Origin: Treponema sp.
GTDB lineage: Bacteria > Spirochaetota > Spirochaetia > Treponematales > Treponemataceae
Reading direction: 5' to 3'
DNA: 64,000 bases
NCBI GenBank assembly: GCA_017934745.1
Contig: JAGBIY010000064.1
Location: forward strand, 1-64,000
Both the position numbers and the translations under genes were made by a program. Of the stretch, positions 54,279 through 62,370 are shown piece by piece (positions within the stretch are counted from its first letter, which is position 1; every line of letters begins with the position of its first letter). The notes under the pieces are model-generated. The model was not told where the DNA came from. It did not search any database and was given only the letters and a program-made list of their open reading frames with translations.

Positions 54279-55151
54279 CTATTTTCTGGCGACGGCCTCG
54301 GAAAGCCTGTCCGAAAGGACAAGCAGCTCGTCCACGCCCAACGACTCGGCGCGCGCGTTCGGCGACACACCGGCGGCGGAGAGGACCGAATCGCACACGT
54401 CCCCGCCCCCAGCCATCTTCAAAAGGTTGTTTCTGACGGTCTTGCGCCTTGAGGAGAAGAGCTGCCGTATCATCTTCATGAAAAGGGCCGGGTCGGAGCA
54501 GCGCGGAAAATCGTCGCGCCTTGTCATCAGCACAGCCCGGCTGGCCACGTTCGGCACCGGCCAGAAGCTGCCACCCGCCAAGTCCAGCACGTTTCTCACG
54601 TCGTATGCCCACTGGCAGAGGACTGAGAAAGACGAATAGTCGGCGGAATTTGGCGCGGAGCACATCCTCACGGCGACCTCCTTCTGTATCGTGACCACGG
54701 CCTTGTCGAACCTGACGCCTCCGTTTATCGTGTCGCCTATTATCGTGGCGGCGACATTGTACGGAAGATTGCCGAAAAACCTGTCGGGGACACCTGCGGA
54801 CTCGGCGTGTTTTTTCCAGGTCTTCAGGACGTCGCCCTCCACAAGGGTGAACTTCCCCTTTTCCGAATAGTCCGAGAAGAATTCGCGCACGAGCCGGGCG
54901 AATCCGTGGTCGATCTCGAACGAAGTCAAGGCCGCTCCCCTCGAAAGAATCTCTTCCGTCATGGAGCCGAGTCCTGGGCCGACCTCCCAAACGGAAGACG
55001 AGGAATCTATGTCGAGCGCGTCGATGAGACGCTTTCTCGCCTCTCCGTTGACGAGGAAGTTCTGTCCGAATTTCTTCTGCATCGCCATTCCGTTGTCGTC
55101 CAAAAACTGCTTGAGCTCAAGCGGAGAATTGTAGTCTGGGTGTTTCATCAT
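54279..55151 (-). CDS. rsmA: 16S rRNA adenine dimethyltransferase
   Basis: 290 residues from the first of two adjacent ATGs. MQKKFGQNFLVNGEARKR and WEVGPGLGSMTEEILSRG bind RNA and SAM, and FFGNLPYNVAATII is the catalytic NLPY motif. QLFSSRRKTVRNNL opens the C-terminal RNA-binding domain. It dimethylates two adenines near the 3' end of 16S rRNA (KsgA). It starts 17 bases after comEC. Confidence 0.96.
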   Translation of the reverse strand: MMKHPDYNSPLELKQFLDDNGMAMQKKFGQNFLVNGEARKRLIDALDIDSSSSVWEVGPGLGSMTEEILSRGAALTSFEIDHGFARLVREFFSDYSEKGKFTLVEGDVLKTWKKHAESAGVPDRFFGNLPYNVAATIIGDTINGGVRFDKAVVTIQKEVAVRMCSAPNSADYSSFSVLCQWAYDVRNVLDLAGGSFWPVPNVASRAVLMTRRDDFPRCSDPALFMKMIRQLFSSRRKTVRNNLLKMAGGGDVCDSVLSAAGVSPNARAESLGVDELLVLSDRLSEAVARK

Positions 55152-55168
55152 CTCTTTCACGTCCTGTC

Positions 55169-56461
55169 CTAAAATATGGAGAATGCGGGGAATCCCGCGA
55201 AAAACAAGGCGGTCTTTTTGACCAAACCGTAGATGAAAGAAATAATAGCACCGAACGGAACCGAAAGAAAGGGAGCGGCGAGACAAACAGCGATTCCGAA
55301 GATTCCTGCGTACATGAAGACACCCACGAGCGGGGAGACGACCACCGTGGACAGAAGCCCCACCGGATAGACGGTGCCGAAGAGCGAGAGGGAAACGGGA
55401 GTTGTCGCAGCGAACGCCGACACAGAAGCCGACAGCGACGAAGACAGCCTGGGGAAGAGCATTTTCGAGAAGAACCGCGAAACAGACCTCTGCAGCAGCA
55501 CAATGCCGCCCAGGGACGCGTAGCTCAGCATGAAGGCCGCGTCAAAGACATGGGTCGGGAAAACGGCGAAGTGGACAAGGAACGACAGCGACAGAACTGT
55601 GGCGGGCGCGGGCCTTTTCAGACGGAGGGACGAAGACGCGGAGAGGATGCAGGAACAAAGGAGCGCGCGGAACAAAGACGGGGAAAGCCCTGCGAACCAG
55701 ACGAAAAACACGATCGCGAAAAAGGAAAGAGCGTCGGCGAAACGGCGGGTGGACAATCGCCGCCCCAGAAAAGACGCTATTCCTCCGAAAAGAGACAGAT
55801 GCATACCGGAAAGAGCCATGACATGGCTCAACCCAGCATGCCTGAACCCATCGGAAACAGAACCGTCCACACAATCCCTGCTGCCGGAAATTAGAGCCAA
55901 CAGGAACCCTCCGGCCTCGCCCCAACTGTGCATCATGCCCCTGAACGCCAGTCGGCACCGCGCACGGAGACGGACGAGGAAAAAAAAGAATCTGTTCCAA
56001 AAAGATTCCGTTTCATGAACGGAGGCAGGACTTACAGCGACAACGGAGAAGCCCCCCCGAATCCGCTTTTCCACAGAAGCGCGGAGCCGAATCCCGTTCT
56101 CCACGACCGCACCGCCGGACTTTCCAGCGGCAGTCCGAAGTTTTCCAGGAAAAGAAGCCTCCACGACAGCCGAGGGAATGTACAGTCTACAGTTACCGGC
56201 CGCGGACGAGGATGCTCCCCGCGAAAAAGTCCGCTCGACGGCGAACTCGACGCAGTAGCATCCTCCGAAAGCGGAAGTTTTCACAGGATTTGAGGACACA
56301 CGCCCCTCCACCGCGACAATCGAGGCTGGCGGAATGAGAGATGCCACCACAGGCTTTCTCCTCGGCGTGAAAATCCCCGAATAGAAAAGAGCCGCGCAAA
56401 GAAGCGCAGAAACGAACACGGGATTGAAGAAGCATTTCGGAATTCTTTTTTTGATCTCCAT
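55169..56461 (-). CDS. comEC: ComEC/Rec2-type membrane protein, competence domain only
   Basis: 430 residues. The N-terminal part has a helix and an OB-like DUF4131 region (IVAVEGRVSSNPVKTSAF). The competence membrane domain follows with AGLSHVMALSGMHLSLFGGI, the core signature, and FVWFAGLSPSLFRALLCSCI. The metallo-beta-lactamase domain found at the C-terminus of many ComEC proteins is absent. ComEC is the DNA import channel of natural transformation. It heads the operon with rsmA and yggS; no other competence gene is visible here. Confidence 0.88.
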   Translation of the reverse strand: MEIKKRIPKCFFNPVFVSALLCAALFYSGIFTPRRKPVVASLIPPASIVAVEGRVSSNPVKTSAFGGCYCVEFAVERTFSRGASSSAAGNCRLYIPSAVVEASFPGKLRTAAGKSGGAVVENGIRLRASVEKRIRGGFSVVAVSPASVHETESFWNRFFFFLVRLRARCRLAFRGMMHSWGEAGGFLLALISGSRDCVDGSVSDGFRHAGLSHVMALSGMHLSLFGGIASFLGRRLSTRRFADALSFFAIVFFVWFAGLSPSLFRALLCSCILSASSSLRLKRPAPATVLSLSFLVHFAVFPTHVFDAAFMLSYASLGGIVLLQRSVSRFFSKMLFPRLSSSLSASVSAFAATTPVSLSLFGTVYPVGLLSTVVVSPLVGVFMYAGIFGIAVCLAAPFLSVPFGAIISFIYGLVKKTALFFAGFPAFSIF

Positions 56462-56494
56462 ACATGTTACTTATCCCGTTTTTTTCATTTTCTG

Positions 56495-56545
56495 CAAAAA
56501 AAAACGGCCTTTCCCTCAAAAAATCACTTTTTTGGGAAGAGACCG
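56495..56545 (-). terminator. Terminator after the PilZ gene
   Basis: On the minus strand CGGTCTCTTCCC and AAAAAA pair with TTTTTT, GGGAA and GGCCG across a short GTGA loop, with a few mismatches, and a run of nine T follows. Confidence 0.75.
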
Positions 56546-56569
56546 CAAAGTCAAAAGACAAAAATCCAA

Positions 56570-57856
56570 TCAGGAACGCTTGAACGCTTCCATTTTCGTC
56601 CTGAATTCGTTCATCTTGTCGTCGAAATGCTCCTCGAATCCGCCCTTGAGCGACTCCAAATCCTCGTCCTCCTTCTCGTCCAGAGAAAGCGAATCGCCGG
56701 CGTTTGATGTGGAGTTGTCGTCGGAAAGGGACTCGACGGAATTCGAGACGGCCGCCATCTCGTCGAAAGACGAATCGTCCGGAGTGGAACTGATGGGGCT
56801 GTCGAGTTCGCCTCCGTCCCTTCCCTCGGCATCCTCCTCGGCAAGCGAAATGGCCTCCAAAGCCTCCTTCTTCTCCTCCGGGAGAGTCTTGTACACGAAG
56901 CTCAGAACAAGGTTCTTCATCTGCTCCTCGATGTGGATGCACTCGAAGTGCAGGCGCGACTGGTTCAGGCTCTTGTTGTACTCGACACCGACAACGACAC
57001 CGAACATGACGACTAGGCTGTCCCCGATGTTGAACTGGATTTTCACACGAGCGTCCTTCACGCCCTTTCCGCCGACCCTTATCAGCGCGCCGCCCTCGGA
57101 CACGTCCTCCAGCAGGCACTTGTACCCAGGATTCGCGTCCACCGCGTCGTAGTCTATTTCCCCCTCGCCCAAAAAATAGAGCTGGGCGTCTATAGAGCAC
57201 TCGGCCCTTATCGACTCCCTCTTCTGAGTTCGGATGAGCTTGGAAGAATGCTGAAGCCGGAGGGCCGTCGCGCCCATGTAGACATCGAAGTTGTTCACTA
57301 CGGAATCAAAAACGTATGCGGCGTCGCCCTTCCTCCAAAGATAGACATGAACCGTCTTTCCGACCCAGTCCTGCCCAGGCACCGCTATTATGCCGTTTCT
57401 CGTCGGAGTTTTTATGACAAGCTCGCCTGCGTTTGCAAGAATCTCGGACTTGAAGACTCCTGAACCTGGAAGAACGATTCTGAGCCGCTGATGCTTGTCC
57501 AGATACTTTGTGGAATCCAGGCTCTTGTTGTTCTCGTGCTCAAGGCTTATCCTGGTCCTGTATGCGTAAAGTTTCGACAGAAACCGCTTGTTCGACTCAA
57601 GAGTGTCGGTACCGTTCTCCCTCGTCTCCTGTATGAATTTCGTTATGGCCTGGCTCATCAAAGGAAGGGAGAAAAACAGGGACTCCGGCTCCTCAAGTTC
57701 CGAAACGGAGGCAAGCTTCCACAGGGACATGATTTCGGACATCTTGAAACCCTTGTCCATCCCGGTAGTGAAGAACTGAATTTTGACGCTGTTCAGAGAA
57801 GCGATCTTCCACACAGCGAACACTACAACCGCTATTATGATTATTTTCAGAATCAT
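56570..57856 (-). CDS. Membrane-anchored PilZ-domain protein (c-di-GMP receptor)
   Basis: 428 residues from the ATG with GGGGA upstream. One N-terminal helix (ILKIIIIAVVVFAVWKIASL) is followed by a cytoplasmic helical region and a YcgR-like segment (GELVIKTPTRNGIIAVPGQD). The PilZ domain has the RxxxR site in RTQKRESIR and DVSEGGA as D/N-x-S-x-x-G, so c-di-GMP binding is expected. The last 80 residues are acidic and Ser-rich, ending in a predicted coiled coil. It is probably a motility or envelope effector. It is transcribed alone. Confidence 0.85.
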   Translation of the reverse strand: MILKIIIIAVVVFAVWKIASLNSVKIQFFTTGMDKGFKMSEIMSLWKLASVSELEEPESLFFSLPLMSQAITKFIQETRENGTDTLESNKRFLSKLYAYRTRISLEHENNKSLDSTKYLDKHQRLRIVLPGSGVFKSEILANAGELVIKTPTRNGIIAVPGQDWVGKTVHVYLWRKGDAAYVFDSVVNNFDVYMGATALRLQHSSKLIRTQKRESIRAECSIDAQLYFLGEGEIDYDAVDANPGYKCLLEDVSEGGALIRVGGKGVKDARVKIQFNIGDSLVVMFGVVVGVEYNKSLNQSRLHFECIHIEEQMKNLVLSFVYKTLPEEKKEALEAISLAEEDAEGRDGGELDSPISSTPDDSSFDEMAAVSNSVESLSDDNSTSNAGDSLSLDEKEDEDLESLKGGFEEHFDDKMNEFRTKMEAFKRS

Positions 57857-58022
57857 TTTCTTTCCCCTTGGCAATAATCACTTTTTTCAATCATCATCAA
57901 TTATCGGCAAGATTATTTCAATTGCCCATTTGAGATTTTTGAGATTTCCAAGATTTTCTCAAGCCTAAAAACGTGAATGCGCACACGTTCCCAATCCTCG
58001 AAAAATGGAATAGAATTGAGGA

Positions 58023-58748
58023 ATGGCAATAATAGAATTGAAAAATGTTAGCAAGATATACCAGATGGAGAAAGTCCAAGTGAAGGCTGTGGACAACGCG
58101 TCCTTCACGATAGAGAAAGGCGAATTCGCCGCGATTTCGGGTCCATCAGGCTCAGGAAAGTCGACTCTCCTGAACATGATAGGGCTGATAGACCTACCGG
58201 CGTCAGGCTCCATCATCATCGAGGGCATAGACGTATACGACGGAATAAAGCTCGGAATAGACGCGAAAGTGCCTCTCAAACTCGACACGAAGCTGACGGA
58301 GCTGAGGCGGAGCCACCTCGGTTTCATATTCCAGACATTCAACCTGATCCCTGTCCTGGACGTGTGGGAGAACGTGGAGCTTCCGCTTTCGCTCGGAAAA
58401 TCGGTCGCCTCGACGACGCTGAACAGCGCGCAAAGAAAAGAGTGGATAGAATTCCTTTTGGAGACAGTCGGATTGACGAAATGGAAAAACCACAAGCCGT
58501 CCGAGTTGTCCGGCGGACAGAGGCAGAGGGTCGCCATAGCGCGCGCCCTCGTCACGAAAGCTCCGATAATTCTCGCGGACGAGCCGACCGCGAACCTCGA
58601 CTCCAAGAACGGCGACCAGATACTTGAATTGATGAAGAAACTCAGTTCCGACATGGGAACGACGTTCGTCTTCTCCACGCACGACGCGAAAATAGTCGCC
58701 ATGAGCGACCATGTTATAAAGATAAGGGACGGCATAATAACCGAATGA
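58023..58748 (+). CDS. ABC transporter ATPase, LolD/MacB type
   Basis: 241 residues. Walker A is GPSGSGKST, the signature is ELSGGQRQRVAIARALVTKA, Walker B is PIILADEPTANLDSKNG and the switch His is in FVFSTHDAK. MIGLIDLPASGSIIIEGIDV is typical of the LolD/MacB/FtsE branch, which powers mechanotransmission without carrying substrate through the membrane. It has an insert after the Walker A domain (KLGIDAKVPLKLDTKL). It is on the plus strand, convergent with the outer-membrane protein gene, and is the likely motor of the two permeases at 61.1-63.8 kb. Confidence 0.93.
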   Translation: MAIIELKNVSKIYQMEKVQVKAVDNASFTIEKGEFAAISGPSGSGKSTLLNMIGLIDLPASGSIIIEGIDVYDGIKLGIDAKVPLKLDTKLTELRRSHLGFIFQTFNLIPVLDVWENVELPLSLGKSVASTTLNSAQRKEWIEFLLETVGLTKWKNHKPSELSGGQRQRVAIARALVTKAPIILADEPTANLDSKNGDQILELMKKLSSDMGTTFVFSTHDAKIVAMSDHVIKIRDGIITE

Positions 58749-58757
58749 GAAAAGCAA

Positions 58758-58795
58758 GGCTGGATTCAAAATGAACCCGGTCTTTTTTCTTTGCT
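58758..58795 (+). terminator. Terminator after the ABC ATPase gene
   Basis: GGCTGG with TTCA pairs with TGAA and CCGGTC across an AAA loop, with G-U pairs, followed by a run of six T. Confidence 0.65.
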
Positions 58796-58798
58796 TGT

Positions 58799-60190
58799 CT
58801 AGTAATCGAGGGAGAATCTTAGGTAGCTTCCGAAAGTGAATTTTCCGTAGTCGTAGGACTTGTCGTACTCCCATTTGAATCCAGTCCGCCAATCGCAGTG
58901 GGGGAAAGCTCTGGACACAATCACGACAGGCTTCAAATACCCGCTCACGGCGGTGAAGTCGTGGCTCCACTGCAGGCCGAACTTCAAGTTCTTGTCGCGG
59001 CCAAGCTTCGAGAGTCCGAAATCCACTATGACGCGCTTTGTGAAATAGCCGGATTCATGCAGCATTTCTCCCTCGATCCACTCGCCATCGTCGCTGTAAG
59101 AATGGTCATAAAAATCGTTCGGATAATATATGCCCTGGAATTCAGCGTTCACCCCGACATAGGGATAATCGGAATCCCAAAGTTTGTAGAATCCACCTGT
59201 GAATATGAGCTTTGATACGGAGTCGGAACTGTACAGGTCCTTCTCCCAGAATTTCCTGAGTCTTTCCATAGAAACGATGTAGCACTGCCCCTGCCCGTAG
59301 ACGTCGAATCCGAAAAAAGACCTCTTCAACTCGGCTCCGATGATTGGGTTACGGTAATACCTCGCCAATGTTCCAGAGCTGGAAGGGAAACTCCTCGCGA
59401 AAAGCCCCAGATACGTCCCCCAAAACACGAACTCGGCATTTCCCGCGAACGAAAGATCCCTGTAGCTGGGGGTCGTGCCGACATCCGAATACCCTCTGTA
59501 CATGGTGAGCATCGTTATCGACGACGGGCCGAACGGAACTTTTATGATTCCCGAAATGTTGTAGCGGCTGTCGTAGAGCGGATTCGTGTACAAGGCGTCA
59601 TCGTCGCGAGTCTCGTCGCTGCTGTCGTCGCTGCAGAAAAGGCGGATGCATCCCCACGTCGACTTCTTCTTTCCGGCCGTTATGTACACACGGTTCGCCA
59701 TGATGTAGTCGAAATAAAGCTCGTAAAGGTAGAAGTACTGGTTCTGGTTGTCGTTGTCGGCCTCGGTCGAATCGGGGATGCTTGTCTTGAGAGAACCTTT
59801 CAAGGCTATGTACTTGTCGGGTCTTGTTATGAAATTCAGGTAGTTCGTCAAATCGAAATACGCTGTGCCGCTTGGAAAGTGGTCCTCCCAAAGCAAAGCG
59901 GCGCCGACCTCCGCAGCAAGGGAGCCCTTCATCTCAAGGGGAATGGAAAGGAAGGAAATGCTGGTCGACGAGCCGTCGGAACTTTCCGAAGTCGTGACCG
60001 GCTCCTCCAAATCGGATTCCTCCGAAAACAAATCGTCGATGTTGTCGATTGAAGCGAAATCTGCGGTCTCATCCTCCACATCACCGGAAGACCCCATGTC
60101 GGCAGAATCTGCATTCTGTGCGCACGGAACAGAAACAAACAAAGCTGCGACAAGCGCAGCCATGAAAACTTTTTTAATTGTACAGGACAT
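58799..60190 (-). CDS. Outer-membrane protein linked to the Lol-like system
   Basis: 463 residues. A signal peptide (KKVFMAALVAALFVSVPCAQ) is followed by an acidic stretch at 43-66 (DFASIDNIDDLFSEESDLEE). After that come alternating strands for the rest of the chain (YFYLYELYFDYIMANRVYIT, ALYTNPLYDSRYNISGIIKV, KFTFGSYLRFSLDY) with an aromatic end, as in a porin-like barrel of about 16 strands. The ATG overlaps the TAA of the LolA-like gene by one base, so translation is coupled. It may be a partner or cargo of that protein. No exact family was recognised. Confidence 0.75.
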   Translation of the reverse strand: MSCTIKKVFMAALVAALFVSVPCAQNADSADMGSSGDVEDETADFASIDNIDDLFSEESDLEEPVTTSESSDGSSTSISFLSIPLEMKGSLAAEVGAALLWEDHFPSGTAYFDLTNYLNFITRPDKYIALKGSLKTSIPDSTEADNDNQNQYFYLYELYFDYIMANRVYITAGKKKSTWGCIRLFCSDDSSDETRDDDALYTNPLYDSRYNISGIIKVPFGPSSITMLTMYRGYSDVGTTPSYRDLSFAGNAEFVFWGTYLGLFARSFPSSSGTLARYYRNPIIGAELKRSFFGFDVYGQGQCYIVSMERLRKFWEKDLYSSDSVSKLIFTGGFYKLWDSDYPYVGVNAEFQGIYYPNDFYDHSYSDDGEWIEGEMLHESGYFTKRVIVDFGLSKLGRDKNLKFGLQWSHDFTAVSGYLKPVVIVSRAFPHCDWRTGFKWEYDKSYDYGKFTFGSYLRFSLDY

Positions 60191-61020
60191 TATCTTCCAC
60201 TCATAAGCTCAAGGTAAGGCTTAGTATACACGGCATCGTCCTGCTTTTTCAACACGGCATTCGAAATCGATATTAGGGTCCTCTCGTACGACATCTTTCC
60301 GTTTATCTTCTTTCCCTTCAAGTTGTCCTGTATGACCATGCTGACAGGAATCTGATGGGTCTCAGAGCCATAGGATACCGGCTGGTAGGCTGGAATCGCC
60401 GTAGTCCTGAGTTTCTGACCGGAAAGCGAATAGTCCTCTTTTTTGCGCATGAGGCCGTCGTTCTTCGAAACCCACACCTTCAAGACGGGATAATCGACAT
60501 CCTTCGATGTCGCGCGGAGGGAATACACCACGCAGTCGTACGCGCCGAGCTTCACATCGCTGAACGACTCGATTTTGTAGTCGCGGGTGAAGAACATCGG
60601 AGCGAAATCTGAAGTGTTGGCGTTCGTGCCCTGGAACTTGTCCTTGGAGCTTGAGAACGTGAACCTCCTGTCGGCCGGGTCGTAGAACCATATCGTGTTG
60701 TCGGTCTGGAGATACCCCTTGCCCTTGTCCTTCGCGGGAGAAAGGATGAGGATGGTCCAGTTCGAAGTCTTGTCGCGCCTGTATATCGTGGCGTTCGTCT
60801 TGCTTCTTCCGTCCCCCGGCCTTTCCTGCACAACCTCGTACGAGGCCGTGAAGTCGGTCTCGTAGAACGCGGTGCTGTCCTCGGCCTTTTTCAAAAGGGC
60901 CTTGGCCTCGTCGTTCGTCAAAGCGGAAGCCGCAGACGACACAAGCGCGAAAGCGGCGCAGACCGCCGAAAGCCTCTTTGCCACTCCAGAAAATCCATTG
61001 AAATTGAACAATCCAATCAT
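60190..61020 (-). CDS. LolA-like outer-membrane lipoprotein-sorting protein
   Basis: 276 residues from the ATG with GAGGTGG upstream. After a signal peptide, ETDFTASYEVVQERPGDG, DNTIWFYDPADRRFTFSSS and DYPVLKVWVSKNDGLMRKKE are the strands of the LolA-like fold of the periplasmic family often called outer membrane lipoprotein-sorting protein. It would carry a lipid-bearing client between the inner and outer membrane. The two permease genes lie just upstream in the same direction and the barrel gene follows, which supports a shared pathway. Confidence 0.85.
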   Translation of the reverse strand: MIGLFNFNGFSGVAKRLSAVCAAFALVSSAASALTNDEAKALLKKAEDSTAFYETDFTASYEVVQERPGDGRSKTNATIYRRDKTSNWTILILSPAKDKGKGYLQTDNTIWFYDPADRRFTFSSSKDKFQGTNANTSDFAPMFFTRDYKIESFSDVKLGAYDCVVYSLRATSKDVDYPVLKVWVSKNDGLMRKKEDYSLSGQKLRTTAIPAYQPVSYGSETHQIPVSMVIQDNLKGKKINGKMSYERTLISISNAVLKKQDDAVYTKPYLELMSGR

Positions 61021-61083
61021 AATCCACCTCTTTTCAAAAAAAATGCATGCCGAAACATGCGCGGGCTGCATGCGCCCGTATTT

Positions 61084-62370
61084 TCATTCGACCGCCGCCA
61101 GCGCCTTCACCGGCAGCACCTTTATCGACTTCCAAGCCGAATAGAACACGGCGAGGAGCGTGCTCGCGATGACCGCTACGATAACCGCGACACTCAAAAC
61201 AACATCGACCGAAGGCGAAAGGTTACCCTTTATCAAAAAAATATCGAAAGAAGGTATGAAAGAGAAGTCGAAACGGGAGACTATAAAGCAGAAAACGCCG
61301 GACAAAGCGCAGGCGGCGGCACATCCAAGAACAAGGAGCAGCAAGGTCTCGAACAGAAGCGTGAGCGATATGTCCTTCTTATTCATCCCTATAGCCATGT
61401 AGATTCCAATCTCGTTCAGCCTTTTTATAACGAGAATCCTGTACGTGCTTCCTATTCCGGCCACGATTATCACGACAAGAACAAGTATGATGAAAAATAT
61501 CACCACGTCCATCGCTTTTTCCATGACGCTGACGTCGGTGAGGTTCGCACTTAGCGGAATCAATGCGAACATGACAGCATCCCCGTCTTGCCTGTCGATG
61601 AATTCGTTTTTGTCGTCCACAAGGCGGTACATCGGGAACACTTTCTCAAGCTCCTTCTGATAGAAAAGGGTCTCGCGCTCGCCAATCTCCTTTCCAGGAA
61701 AGTTCACGACAATCCTGTTGGCGAAATCGTCGGGACGCTGGTAGGCGGCCCTGAGAAAGGCGAAATCCATATATGAAGTGTACATGCCGAAGACGCTTGA
61801 ATCCTGGAAGATCCCCTTCACCTCGACATCCACCGTGTTGATTTCGTCGGAAACAGTTTCGAGCATGAAAGTCATCACGTCCCCCACTCCTATGTTCAGC
61901 ATCTCGGCGATGGGCTTCGATATAAGGACTCCGTTCGTGCCCTTCATGTCGGAAAAACCGCCGGAGACGAACTTCATCTGCTCGAAAAGATTTCTCTCAA
62001 GCTCGAAGTCGCATCCCTTTATGGTCTGCTGCAGAGCCTGCGTCCCTTCAAAAAAGAAAGAGGAGTGCCGAGCGTCGAAATCTAAGCGGTATGAGACATC
62101 GGCCTCCGGGGGGAAGACAGAGCGGACCTTCTCGTAGGTGTCCATGAAATCGTGCATTTCAAGTCCCTCACCGAGAACGTCCTCCATGATGGCGAAGTTG
62201 CCGCCGTAGTAGATTCTCGCCTTCATGTTCATCGCGTCGATCATCCCCTTGCTCACGAATATGGCGGTCAAAGAAACCGCGACTCCGAACATGCAGACAA
62301 GGAAGAGAGAGCGGTACTGCGACTTCCTGAAAAAAAGCGAACGCACTGCCAACTTGAACTGGTACATCAT
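61084..62370 (-). CDS. ABC transporter permease, LolC/E-MacB type (second)
   Basis: 428 residues from an ATG preceded by AGGGGGC; the frame open to 62646 lies within the upstream gene and is not used. One N-terminal helix (LFLVCMFGVAVSLTAIFVSK), a periplasmic MacB-like domain and three C-terminal FtsX helices (VVIFFIILVLVVIIVAGIGS, TLLLLVLGCAAACALSGVFC, VVLSVAVIVAVIASTLLAVF). RLNEIGIYMAIGMNKKDISL is the ATPase coupling loop. The start overlaps the stop of the first permease (ATGA). The pair should form a heterodimer. Confidence 0.93.
   Translation of the reverse strand: MMYQFKLAVRSLFFRKSQYRSLFLVCMFGVAVSLTAIFVSKGMIDAMNMKARIYYGGNFAIMEDVLGEGLEMHDFMDTYEKVRSVFPPEADVSYRLDFDARHSSFFFEGTQALQQTIKGCDFELERNLFEQMKFVSGGFSDMKGTNGVLISKPIAEMLNIGVGDVMTFMLETVSDEINTVDVEVKGIFQDSSVFGMYTSYMDFAFLRAAYQRPDDFANRIVVNFPGKEIGERETLFYQKELEKVFPMYRLVDDKNEFIDRQDGDAVMFALIPLSANLTDVSVMEKAMDVVIFFIILVLVVIIVAGIGSTYRILVIKRLNEIGIYMAIGMNKKDISLTLLFETLLLLVLGCAAACALSGVFCFIVSRFDFSFIPSFDIFLIKGNLSPSVDVVLSVAVIVAVIASTLLAVFYSAWKSIKVLPVKALAAVE

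Noticed and set aside
53548..54990. 480-residue frame for YggS
   Set aside because: The N-terminal half is antisense-like low-complexity reading of rsmA; the ATG at 54255 has GGAGG and the family's N-terminus.
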